NCBI RefSeq assembly: GCF_000316625.1
Contig: NC_019676.1
Span: forward strand, 5,226,501-5,290,500
Direction of reading: 5' to 3'
Length of the DNA stretch: 64,000 bases
Source: Nostoc sp. PCC 7107
GTDB taxonomy: Bacteria > Cyanobacteriota > Cyanobacteriia > Cyanobacteriales > Nostocaceae
Part shown: piece after piece, positions 17,779-24,804 of the stretch
How positions within the stretch are numbered: position 1 is the stretch's first letter
Layout: each line of letters opens with the position of its first letter
Notes under the pieces: model-generated
What the model was told of the DNA's origin: nothing
What the model saw: only the letters and a program-made list of their open reading frames with translations
Database searches by the model: none
Program-made: the position numbers and the translations under genes

Positions 17779-17808
17779 GGCTTAACCTGTGGTTAAGCCT
17801 TTTTTTTG
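17779..17808 (+). terminator. Hairpin with long T-run, no gene upstream
   Basis: GGCTTAACC-TGT-GGTTAAGCC followed by about nine T: a textbook Rho-independent terminator on the plus strand. The only gene upstream is divergent (GH116), so it may end a small RNA. Confidence 0.6.
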
Positions 17809-17960
17809 GGAAATTTGCTGCGATCGCTTTCATCTTAGACACTTTTTTGCAATAATCAAATCAAGATTATGCAAAAAACGCATGAGTGCGGATGCAATAA
17901 ATTCCAACAAATGCGATTCTCATTGTTGTAGGAATAGGTTGATGCTGATAGAGATAGATA

Positions 17961-17990
17961 CCCCTGGCAAAAACCGGGGGCTTTTTATTG
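17961..17990 (+). terminator. Second orphan terminator
   Basis: CCCCTGG-CAAAAA-CCGGGGG followed by CTTTTTATT. The stem is GC-rich with a short loop. It lies 150 bases beyond the previous orphan terminator, so a small RNA of up to about 150 bases could lie between them. Confidence 0.55.
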
Positions 17991-18105
17991 ACCGAAAAAT
18001 TTGAGATTTTGGATGGGGAATTTTCGGTACAAGCCCCACACCTTCAGGGCGGAATTAATCCAAAATTGATTGACAGCCTAGGAATAGTCGAGCTTTGATC
18101 TGCTA

Positions 18106-18136
18106 GATCCCCGGCTTCTTTAATAAGCCGGGGATC
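18106..18136. terminator. Strong GC-rich hairpin
   Basis: GATCCCCGGCTT / AAGCCGGGGATC, a perfect 12-bp stem with a 7-base loop. The T-run is poor on both strands, so it may be an RNA structure rather than a terminator. Confidence 0.4.
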
Positions 18137-18227
18137 TTAACAGATGTAATCATTCAGGCTAATAGGTTAAGATTTGGAATTCTTCGTTACACAAATTCCA
18201 GATTTTTGTGTATTTCAATAATTTAGT

Positions 18228-18267
18228 GTTCTTTACCAACTTTTCTCGTGTTAGGTTGGTAAAGAAC
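18228..18267. repeat. Perfect 13-bp inverted repeat with 14-base loop
   Basis: GTTCTTTACCAAC (18228-18240) and GTTGGTAAAGAAC (18255-18267) are exact inverse copies. It has no obvious link to a coding gene. Confidence 0.5.
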
Positions 18268-18384
18268 AAATGAATTGAAAGACTGCTAATGAGTCCTAAG
18301 CGCATTTTAGTTTTTAGTTGTTGGTTATTGATACAACCAAATCAGCTACAACTACTAGTCCTGTGTTGGCTGGGAGTTGATATT

Positions 18385-18533
18385 AGGACTTACGCAACGC
18401 CAATAATGTCATTGCGACTGGAACGAAGTGTAGGGAAGCAATCTCAGCGTCAGGGGAGATTACTTCCCTATCGTACCCTACGGGAAGGCTAACGCCTACG
18501 ATGACGGAGTTACGTTATTTTTGCGTAAGTCCT
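18385..18533. mobile_element. MITE-like element, 149 bp, with 13-bp terminal inverted repeats
   Basis: AGGACTTACGCAA at the left and TTGCGTAAGTCCT at the right are exact inverse copies. The interior has further palindromic sequence (GGGAAGCAATCTC against GAGATTACTTCCC) and no coding capacity. GATATT stands on both sides with one extra base on the right, a possible but imperfect target duplication. A second element with the same ends lies at 57092-57182. Confidence 0.65.
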
Positions 18534-18732
18534 GGATATTTTAAAGCGTTAATAAGCAAGCAGAGTTATCGAATTGCGCTGGAGTGAAGTAAAAGCTGGA
18601 GTGAAGTAAAAGAAAGAATAAGTAATCGCAGATAAACGCAGATGATTTTTATTTTAGCTACTTGGAAAGAGTAAAAAACAATCATTAACTATTAACTATT
18701 TGGACATTGGAACATCTTTGATTATAGAAATT

Positions 18733-20544
18733 ATGCCACAGGATTTATCACCGCTTTGGATATCACTGAAAACTTCATTATTAGCCACATTTATTACTTT
18801 TTTCGTCGGGATAGCTGCGGCTTACTGGATGCTCAGTTATCGTGGCAAAGCCAAATCTTTGATTGAGAGCATCTTTGTTGCACCGCTGATTTTACCCCCG
18901 ACTGTTGTCGGCTTTTTGTTGCTGTTATTTTTTGGCAAGAATGGGCCTGTGGGAAAACTTATGGAGCCTTTTGATTTGACGATTGTTTTTACTTGGTATG
19001 GTGCAGCGATCGCCGCGACGGTGGTTTCCTTCCCACTCATGTATAAAACTGCACTGGGAGCTTTTGCACAAATTGATCGTAATTTGCTGCGGGTGGCGAG
19101 AACTCTGGGCGCGAGTGAATCAACAATCTTTTGGCGAATTAGTTTACCTTTAGCTTTACCGGGAATTTTAGCAGCAACGACTTTGGCTTTTGCCCGTGCA
19201 TTGGGTGAATTCGGTGCAACGTTAATGCTGGCGGGGAATATTCCCGGACAAACCCAGACGATTCCAATGGCGATTTATTTTGCTGTGGAAGCAGGCGCAA
19301 TGGATGAAGCTTGGTTCTGGGCGATCGCTATTATGGTAATTTCTTTATCGGGGATTTTTGCGGTCAATTTTTGGCAAGAAACCAGAGGTAAAGGGCGACG
19401 CAAAGATGTTGGGATAAGAAGACAAGAAAGACGAGTGGCGGAATCTGCTGTTTTATCTACACCAACTTCTGAAGTCAGACTGTTTGTAGACATTGAAAAA
19501 AAATTACCCAGTTTTCATTTGCAAGTTTCCTTTAGTACCAACGAGCAACCACTAGGATTATTGGGTGGTTCCGGTGCAGGTAAAAGTATGATTCTGCGGT
19601 GCATTACGGGAATTGAAACGCCAACTAGAGGGCGAATAGTTTTGAATGGGAGAGTTTTATTTGATTCCGAGAAAGGAATTAATTTACCTAGCCGCGATCG
19701 CCACATTGGTTTTTTAGTCCAAAATTATGCGCTGTTCCCAAATATGACAGTGGCGGAAAACATCGCCTTTGGTTTACCGCAAGGATTATCTGCGTCAAGT
19801 GTGCGGGTACAAATCGAAGAACAACTCATAGCAATGCAATTATCAGGATTAGGCGATCGCTATCCCCATCAACTTTCCGGTGGTCAACAGCAACGGGTAG
19901 CATTAGCTAGAGCCTTAGCCAGTCAACCAGAAGCCTTACTTTTAGATGAACCTTTTTCCGCCCTCGATACTCATCTGCGTAGTCAATTAGAACAGCAGAT
20001 GACAGCAACTTTAGCAGATTATCAAGGTGTGGCTTTATTTGTCACCCATAACATGGATGAAGCTTACCGAGTTTGTCCAAATTTATTGGTGTTAGAACAT
20101 GGTCAAGCCATACATCACGGTTCTAAATATGATGTTTTCGAGCATCCTGCTAGTGTGAGTGTGGCTCAATTAACTGGTTGTAAGAATTTTTCTCGCGCTG
20201 TCATTCAAGGAACCCAAAAAATACAAGCACTGGATTGGGGTTGTCACCTCGATGTTGTTCAACCAATTCCTGACGAACTATCTCACGTTGGTATTCGCGC
20301 TCATCAACTGATCTTTTCCCCTGATTCAACTCAAGTTAATACCTTTCCGTGTTGGCTAGTGCGAACCAGTGAAACGCCTCATCGCATGACATTATTTTTT
20401 AAATTACATACTGCTCCCAATAATCTCCAAGACTATCATTTGCAAGCGGAGGTTTTCAAAGAGAAATGGGTGCAGATCAAAGACCAACCTTTCCCTTGGT
20501 ATGTGCGTTTAGACCCCATACGGTTGATTTTGATGGAAAGCTAG
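18733..20544 (+). CDS. modBC: Molybdate ABC transporter, fused permease and ATP-binding protein (ModB-ModC)
   Basis: 603 residues from the ATG at 18733 (a TTG at 18700 would add 11). Residues ~1-215 are the ModB permease: several membrane helices, an EAA-type loop RVARTLGASESTIFWRISLP and ALGEFGATLMLAG. Residues ~245-590 are the ModC ATPase: Walker A GGSGAGKS, signature LSGGQQQRVALARAL, Walker B ALLLDEPFSALD, and a C-terminal regulatory segment. ModB and ModC are usually separate; the fusion is known in Anabaena as modBC. Molybdate import serves nitrogenase and nitrate reductase. The periplasmic binding protein gene modA is not in the window. Confidence 0.92.
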   Translation: MPQDLSPLWISLKTSLLATFITFFVGIAAAYWMLSYRGKAKSLIESIFVAPLILPPTVVGFLLLLFFGKNGPVGKLMEPFDLTIVFTWYGAAIAATVVSFPLMYKTALGAFAQIDRNLLRVARTLGASESTIFWRISLPLALPGILAATTLAFARALGEFGATLMLAGNIPGQTQTIPMAIYFAVEAGAMDEAWFWAIAIMVISLSGIFAVNFWQETRGKGRRKDVGIRRQERRVAESAVLSTPTSEVRLFVDIEKKLPSFHLQVSFSTNEQPLGLLGGSGAGKSMILRCITGIETPTRGRIVLNGRVLFDSEKGINLPSRDRHIGFLVQNYALFPNMTVAENIAFGLPQGLSASSVRVQIEEQLIAMQLSGLGDRYPHQLSGGQQQRVALARALASQPEALLLDEPFSALDTHLRSQLEQQMTATLADYQGVALFVTHNMDEAYRVCPNLLVLEHGQAIHHGSKYDVFEHPASVSVAQLTGCKNFSRAVIQGTQKIQALDWGCHLDVVQPIPDELSHVGIRAHQLIFSPDSTQVNTFPCWLVRTSETPHRMTLFFKLHTAPNNLQDYHLQAEVFKEKWVQIKDQPFPWYVRLDPIRLILMES

Positions 20545-20585
20545 TAGAAAAAATCTGAAGTGTTAATTATAACTCGGTACTATCA

Positions 20586-22403
20586 CTAACGATATTGCTT
20601 GGCTTGGGTTTCATATAAATAGGCATAACGACTACCCAACTGGATTAGTTCATTATGAGTCCCACTTTCAACAATTGTGCCGTTTTCCATAACATAAATG
20701 CGATCGGCCATCTTAACTGTAGATAAGCGATGGCTAATTAAGATTGCTGCTTGATTTTGGATCAATTGGCGGAATTTTTCAAACACTTCATATTCCGCTT
20801 TCGGATCCATTGCACTAGTCGGTTCATCTAAAACTATCAACTGAGAATCTCTTAAAAATGCCCGCGCCAAGGCTATTTTTTGCCACTGACCAATACTTAA
20901 TTCTTCTCCTTGATCAAATAATTTACCCAAAATGGTGTCATACCCTTTGGGTAATTTAGTAATCATATCATCCGCACCAGAACGACGCGCCGCCGTCATA
21001 ATACTTTCTCGATTAGCAGGCAATTCAATATTAGCTAACCAAATATTTTCTTGGGCAGTAAAGTTGTATTTAGCGTAGTCTTGAAAAATCACGCTGATGT
21101 CACGGCGTAATTCGGCAATTTTATAGTCTCTGATATCAACACCATCAATAGTGATGCTACCAGCTGTTGGATCATACAAGCGACATAGCAATTTAATTAA
21201 AGTCGTTTTCCCCGAACCATTTTCACCAACTAATGCTACTACTTCTCCCGGTTTAATGTTTAAGTTAATATTATGTAGTGCTTGACGGGTTGTAGTGGAA
21301 TATTGAAAACTCACATCATGAAACACAATCCCTGTCTGTATTGGTCGCGGTATTGGTTTGGGATTTACCGAATCAACTAATCTGGGTTTAAGGTCAAGAA
21401 ACTCGTAGAGATTACCTAAAAATAAATTATCTTCGTAAAGCGCCGAAATGTTGGCTAATAAACTTTTAATATCATTCTGTCCTCGTTGTAGTGCTTGATA
21501 ATAAAGCACCAAATCACCCAAACGGAGAACTCCGTTGATAGCTTGATAGATAATTAAAGCATAAATAGCAAATATAAGAATTCCAGCGATCGCTTCGGCT
21601 GCAAAGTTAGCAATAAAGCGGCGGGTAAAAATTTTCAGACTTTCTTTATAGATTTGTCTGCGGATGCGGAGATACCAATTACTAAAGTAGTGACCTAAAT
21701 CAAATAAGCGAATTTCTTTCGCAAATTGGTCTGATGTCAGCATCCAAGCCAAATAAAAACCTTGACGTTGCATCGGTGTCCATTTGCGCTGCCAATCATA
21801 CATAATGCGGCTATATTTGACACGCACTAACATTGCAGGTAACGCAGCCACAAATAAAACACCCAAAATTCCCCAATGGAGTGTTAGTAACAACCCAATC
21901 ATTGCTACTAGGGAAATACTATTTTGCCCAATCTGTGCTAGACGATTGAGAATTTGCGGTGGTCGATAAGGTGCTTCTTGTTGCGCTCTTTGTAAGGTAT
22001 CGTAGTATAAAGAATTTTCGTAGTACTCTAGGTCAGCTTCAATAGATTTAGCGTTAATAATTCCCTGCATATAGTCCGTTACCCGTTGAGAATGGGCAGT
22101 GGTGACTAGTTCTGTTAAGGAGTTAGCCAGAGTAGTTAATAAAGTCACTCCACCAGCTATAACGATTAAAATTAAGACGTTACGAAATGCTAATGCCTTG
22201 TCTGCTAGGCTCACGTTAGCAGCTACGGCATCAATAATGAGTTTCGAGAGATAAATTGAGACTACTGGTAAAATACCTTGAATAGTCAGTAAGACTACAC
22301 GAGCGATCGTCCAACCAGGGCTACTTTGCCATACTAAACGCAATGCCGGCAAAAGTCGTAGAGTATTTTGCAGCTTATCTCGAATTTTTTTGCCTAGTTG
22401 CAT
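20586..22403 (-). CDS. ABC exporter, permease fused to ATPase, of the lasso-peptide cluster (lasso D)
   Basis: 605 residues, a half-transporter expected to act as a homodimer. The N-terminal ~320 residues form about six membrane helices. The nucleotide-binding domain has Walker A ALVGENGSGKTTLIKLL, signature LSIGQWQKIALARAF (LSIGQ in place of LSGGQ), Walker B LIVLDEPTSAMDPKAE and the switch His in AILISHRLST. There is no N-terminal C39 peptidase domain, consistent with leader removal by the separate B1/B2 proteins. It is the last gene of the lasso operon, 58 bases after the kinase gene. Its job is presumably export of, and immunity to, the mature peptides. Confidence 0.85.
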   Translation of the reverse strand: MQLGKKIRDKLQNTLRLLPALRLVWQSSPGWTIARVVLLTIQGILPVVSIYLSKLIIDAVAANVSLADKALAFRNVLILIVIAGGVTLLTTLANSLTELVTTAHSQRVTDYMQGIINAKSIEADLEYYENSLYYDTLQRAQQEAPYRPPQILNRLAQIGQNSISLVAMIGLLLTLHWGILGVLFVAALPAMLVRVKYSRIMYDWQRKWTPMQRQGFYLAWMLTSDQFAKEIRLFDLGHYFSNWYLRIRRQIYKESLKIFTRRFIANFAAEAIAGILIFAIYALIIYQAINGVLRLGDLVLYYQALQRGQNDIKSLLANISALYEDNLFLGNLYEFLDLKPRLVDSVNPKPIPRPIQTGIVFHDVSFQYSTTTRQALHNINLNIKPGEVVALVGENGSGKTTLIKLLCRLYDPTAGSITIDGVDIRDYKIAELRRDISVIFQDYAKYNFTAQENIWLANIELPANRESIMTAARRSGADDMITKLPKGYDTILGKLFDQGEELSIGQWQKIALARAFLRDSQLIVLDEPTSAMDPKAEYEVFEKFRQLIQNQAAILISHRLSTVKMADRIYVMENGTIVESGTHNELIQLGSRYAYLYETQAKQYR

Positions 22404-22461
22404 ATTTAAAATGGCGATCGCAGTAAAGAATGTGCAAATGTCAACTCTAATTTCTTAGACT

Positions 22462-23349
22462 TTAAATTGTAACGGCAGATAAGTTTTCCTGAACAAGTTC
22501 ATTTTCTACTAACTTCACCAACTCAGGTAGTGCCGCTAACGAATGTTGCCGTCGTAAACTATAAATCGGCACTTGTTGAACTACACTCATACATTGCCTA
22601 AAATGTTCTTTGAGAAATTCTGGTGCAGTCAAGGCTTGCATTTCTCTAGAATGTCGGACTAATTCTCCAAAGCTTTGTTTTGCTTCTAAAGGAACTATTT
22701 CTGAGTGAGTTCCCCAAGCTAAAACATAAATTTTTTGCAGAGGTACAGATTGTTGAAAGAAGCCGTCTTGCAATCGATGAACGCGCTTCACCGTTTGGGA
22801 ATTTAGTAAAGGTAAGCTTTCTGGTACATGGCCAAAAGAAGCCACCGCATCTGGCCATAGCTTAATTTGCGGAAACCCAGGAATTACTAGCGGTTGTTTT
22901 TCACCAACTTGAATTGCCAAAACATCATCTGTCAAAATACTGTAGCCATGAGCGTGAAAACATTCGGCTAACGTTGACTTGCCAAAACCTGAGTCGGCCA
23001 TAAAGGCTACAGCACGATCATTGATGACTACACTACTAGCATGAAGTACAAGCAAGCCCCTCTGTCTGAGCAATACGCAAATAATTACACCTAGCAGAAA
23101 AGTCCGAATTAATGCTTCATCAACACCAGGGTTGGGATCAATAACAATTTCTTTACCGTCTTTCACCAACACCATACCGAATTCGGCAATTGTAGCTAAG
23201 AGGTGGTTGCCACCATCACTACGCTTTTGTTGTGGTTCATTTAGCTTACCCAAGCGGATAACTACATCTGCTGGTTTATCACTGGGGATGAGTTCAGGTA
23301 AGGGAAATTCAGAGTGAATACCTAAGTTATATGCAGTGTAAACGTACAT
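22462..23349 (-). CDS. HPr kinase/phosphorylase-like protein of the lasso-peptide cluster
   Basis: 295 residues. The P-loop FMADSGFGKST lies at about 117-126, preceded by LHASSVVINDRAV and followed by LTDDVLAI, the core of the HPr serine kinase C-terminal domain. The usual HprK N-terminal domain is replaced by ~95 unrelated residues. Such kinases occur in some lasso clusters; the paeninodin kinase phosphorylates the C-terminal Ser of its precursor. Here none of the three precursors ends in Ser (they end Arg, Arg, Asn), so another residue or another role is likely. Its position between the precursor genes and the exporter ties it to the pathway. Confidence 0.8.
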   Translation of the reverse strand: MYVYTAYNLGIHSEFPLPELIPSDKPADVVIRLGKLNEPQQKRSDGGNHLLATIAEFGMVLVKDGKEIVIDPNPGVDEALIRTFLLGVIICVLLRQRGLLVLHASSVVINDRAVAFMADSGFGKSTLAECFHAHGYSILTDDVLAIQVGEKQPLVIPGFPQIKLWPDAVASFGHVPESLPLLNSQTVKRVHRLQDGFFQQSVPLQKIYVLAWGTHSEIVPLEAKQSFGELVRHSREMQALTAPEFLKEHFRQCMSVVQQVPIYSLRRQHSLAALPELVKLVENELVQENLSAVTI

Positions 23350-23508
23350 CTAAAATATTGCTGAATGACTACTGAATAACTATTTTTGTTGATGCAAAAC
23401 TCAATTTTACTAATGCTGTTATGTTGACAAAGTTTTGGCAATCTGTAATAAAGGAAGCCATCAGGAATACTATTTCCTGATGTTTCCAATCATCTGATTT
23501 AAGTTTTC

Positions 23509-23545
23509 CAGTAGTCCTAAAAAGCTCTATTTTCTAGGACTACTG
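23509..23545. repeat. Perfect 11-bp inverted repeat between lasso precursor and kinase genes
   Basis: CAGTAGTCCTA (23509-23519) and TAGGACTACTG (23535-23545) are exact inverse copies with a 15-base loop. Position after the last precursor gene suggests a partial terminator or RNA-stabilising hairpin that would set precursor mRNA above kinase and exporter mRNA; this is inference. A weaker hairpin lies just below at about 23460-23481. Confidence 0.45.
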
Positions 23546-23628
23546 AAGCTTATCTTAGCTCTGGAGTATATTTGGGTGTAATGGTAAAAGTAGTTGTTAC
23601 TATTACACTCATAACTTGTTTAGAACTA

Positions 23629-23823
23629 TTATCGGGGTACGCGGGGTACGGGATTAAGTACCCCATTAACGGAACCTTCTAGCCCTAGTACTTCGCCAGG
23701 AAACTGAGTAGGATTGTCACCGATTTGGAAAGTATCCGTTTCTCCTGGTCTACCAAACGCATGTGTAACGTTTTGAACACTACCGTAGTTTGTTAATTTG
23801 GGAGCTTCGTAAGCTTTTTTCAT
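23629..23823 (-). CDS. Lasso peptide precursor 1
   Basis: 64 residues from the ATG at 23823, chosen for the AGGAG eight bases upstream and because the sibling genes begin identically (MKKAYEAP). The leader has the lasso pattern YxxPxLxxxGxxxxxT (Tyr5, Pro8, Leu10, Gly14, Thr20). With Thr at position -2 the core starts at Ala22: AFGRPGETDTFQIG, placing Asp at core position 9 and Glu at 7. The remaining core (NPTQFPGEVLGLEG ... ending VPR) brings the core to 43 residues, about twice the usual size. Recognition by B1, cleavage by B2 and Ala1-Asp9 ring closure by C are inferred from family. Confidence 0.85.
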   Translation of the reverse strand: MKKAYEAPKLTNYGSVQNVTHAFGRPGETDTFQIGDNPTQFPGEVLGLEGSVNGVLNPVPRVPR

Positions 23824-23895
23824 TGTTTGAGTCTCCTGTGGGTTTTGTTTATTTTTTACTAAACTAGATATTGGCTTTGAGACATTCACCAATTC

Positions 23896-23978
23896 AGTCT
23901 AGGTAGGAGCAGGCTGAAGCTGCACTGCCCCTAGTCCGACTTATGGTTTTAATGGGGATATAATTCAGCCCAAGAGCA
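23896..23978. repeat. Lasso intergenic repeat, copy 3 (most diverged)
   Basis: About 83 bases upstream of precursor 1 (in transcription direction). Starts AGTCTAGGTAGGAGCAGGCT on the plus strand and includes CTAGTCCGACTTATGG. It matches the copies at 24347 and 24725; its far half has drifted. On the minus strand CTAG..GGGCAG can pair with CTGCTC..CTAG as a hairpin. Confidence 0.8.
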
Positions 23979-23990
23979 AGTGTTAAGTAT

Positions 23991-24191
23991 TCATCTTCCT
24001 CGATTGCTACCTACGGGAATGATTATTCCATTAGCAGCAGAACCACTCAGCCCTAGAATTTCGCCAGGAAACTGAGTAGGATTATTCCCGACTTGGAAAG
24101 TATCCGCCGAACCATCATCACCAAAAGCATTAGTAACATCTTGAACACGACCGTAGTTTGTTATTTGAGGAGCTTCATAAGCTTTTTTCAT
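23991..24191 (-). CDS. Lasso peptide precursor 2
   Basis: 66 residues. The leader MKKAYEAPQITNYGRVQDVT fits the lasso pattern with Ile replacing Leu at position 10. The predicted core starts at Ala22: AFGDDGSADTFQVG, with Asp at position 9 and no acidic residue at 7 or 8. The tail (NPTQFPGEILGLSGSAANG ... NRGR) makes the core 45 residues. The upstream region differs from those of precursors 1 and 3 and the ribosome-binding site (AGAG) is weaker, so expression may be lower. The ending is basic, unlike precursor 3. Confidence 0.85.
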   Translation of the reverse strand: MKKAYEAPQITNYGRVQDVTNAFGDDGSADTFQVGNNPTQFPGEILGLSGSAANGIIIPVGSNRGR

Positions 24192-24346
24192 ATTTTCTGT
24201 CTCTTGCTTGCTTTGTTTATCTTTTGCGGGAATATCTAGCCGTAGTCATTTAGGTTAGGTCAATATTGATTACTCAAAGCCTGATAGCTAATGGATTATA
24301 CTCAGCACTTTGCTATAAATATTGGCTTGGGAACTATCCCCAATCT

Positions 24347-24426
24347 AGTCTAGGTAGGAGCAGGCTAAAAATGCACTGCCCCTAGTCAGACTTATGGTTT
24401 TTTTGGTGATGATTTAGCCAAAGAGC
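24347..24426. repeat. Lasso intergenic repeat, copy 2, carrying a cyclase gene remnant
   Basis: About 80 bases. Read on the minus strand it encodes LWLNHHQKNHKSD-stop, matching the last codons of the cyclase gene (LWLNHNQKNHKSD-stop), followed by the same hairpin-forming sequence as the other copies. It is a duplicated piece of the cyclase 3' end. Confidence 0.85.
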
Positions 24427-24472
24427 GTATGGAACAAATTACCAAAATGGTATTGTTTCACCGTTATTTGTC

Positions 24473-24652
24473 CTAGTTGGGAATGAGTACCCCATTTTGG
24501 GAACCACTGAGTCCAATAGTTGAACCAGGAACAGGAGTAGGATTACTTCCAATTAGGAAGGTATCTCTTCCACCTGCGCTACCAAAAGCATTGGTAATGT
24601 TTTGAACACTACCGTAGTTTGTGAGTTGAGGAGCTTCGTAAGCTTTTTTCAT
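24473..24652 (-). CDS. Lasso peptide precursor 3
   Basis: 59 residues from the ATG at 24652 (AGGAG seven bases upstream). The leader MKKAYEAPQLTNYGSVQNIT fits YxxPxLxxxGxxxxxT. The core starts at Ala22: AFGSAGGRDTFLIG, where Asp at position 9 is the only acidic residue in the ring region, which fixes the predicted ring size at nine. The tail (SNPTPVPGSTIGLSGSQNG ... IPN) gives a 38-residue core. Its 70-base 5' leader is nearly identical to that of precursor 1, indicating recent duplication. It is the first precursor after the cyclase gene. Confidence 0.85.
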   Translation of the reverse strand: MKKAYEAPQLTNYGSVQNITNAFGSAGGRDTFLIGSNPTPVPGSTIGLSGSQNGVLIPN

Positions 24653-24724
24653 TGTTAAGTCTCCTGTTGTTTTTGTTGATCTTTGTACTGGACTAGATAT
24701 TGGCTTTAAGATATTCACCAATTC

Positions 24725-24804
24725 AGTCTAGGTAGGAGCAGGCTAAAAACGCACTACCCCTAGTCCGACTTATGGTTTTTTTGGTTATGATTTAGCCAAA
24801 GAGA
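24725..24804. repeat. Lasso intergenic repeat, copy 1, overlapping the end of the cyclase gene
   Basis: The parental copy: it includes the last codons of the cyclase gene (stop at 24760) and about 35 bases beyond it. Copies 2 and 3 reproduce this junction ahead of the other precursor genes. Confidence 0.85.

Larger units (their letters stand above)
17612..18732. other. Gene-free stretch of 1.1 kb rich in hairpins
   Basis: No protein gene is convincing here. It contains three terminator-like hairpins (17779, 17961, 18106), a 13-bp-stem hairpin at 18228-18267 and a MITE-like element at 18385-18533. Two hairpins with T-runs without a preceding gene suggest small transcripts ending at about 17807 and 17988 on the plus strand. 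The ATG-initiated short frames inside are not supported by content. Confidence 0.5.

Noticed and set aside
17789-18004. 71-codon plus-strand frame in the gene-free stretch
   Set aside because: It begins inside a terminator hairpin, runs through a second one and has no recognisable content.
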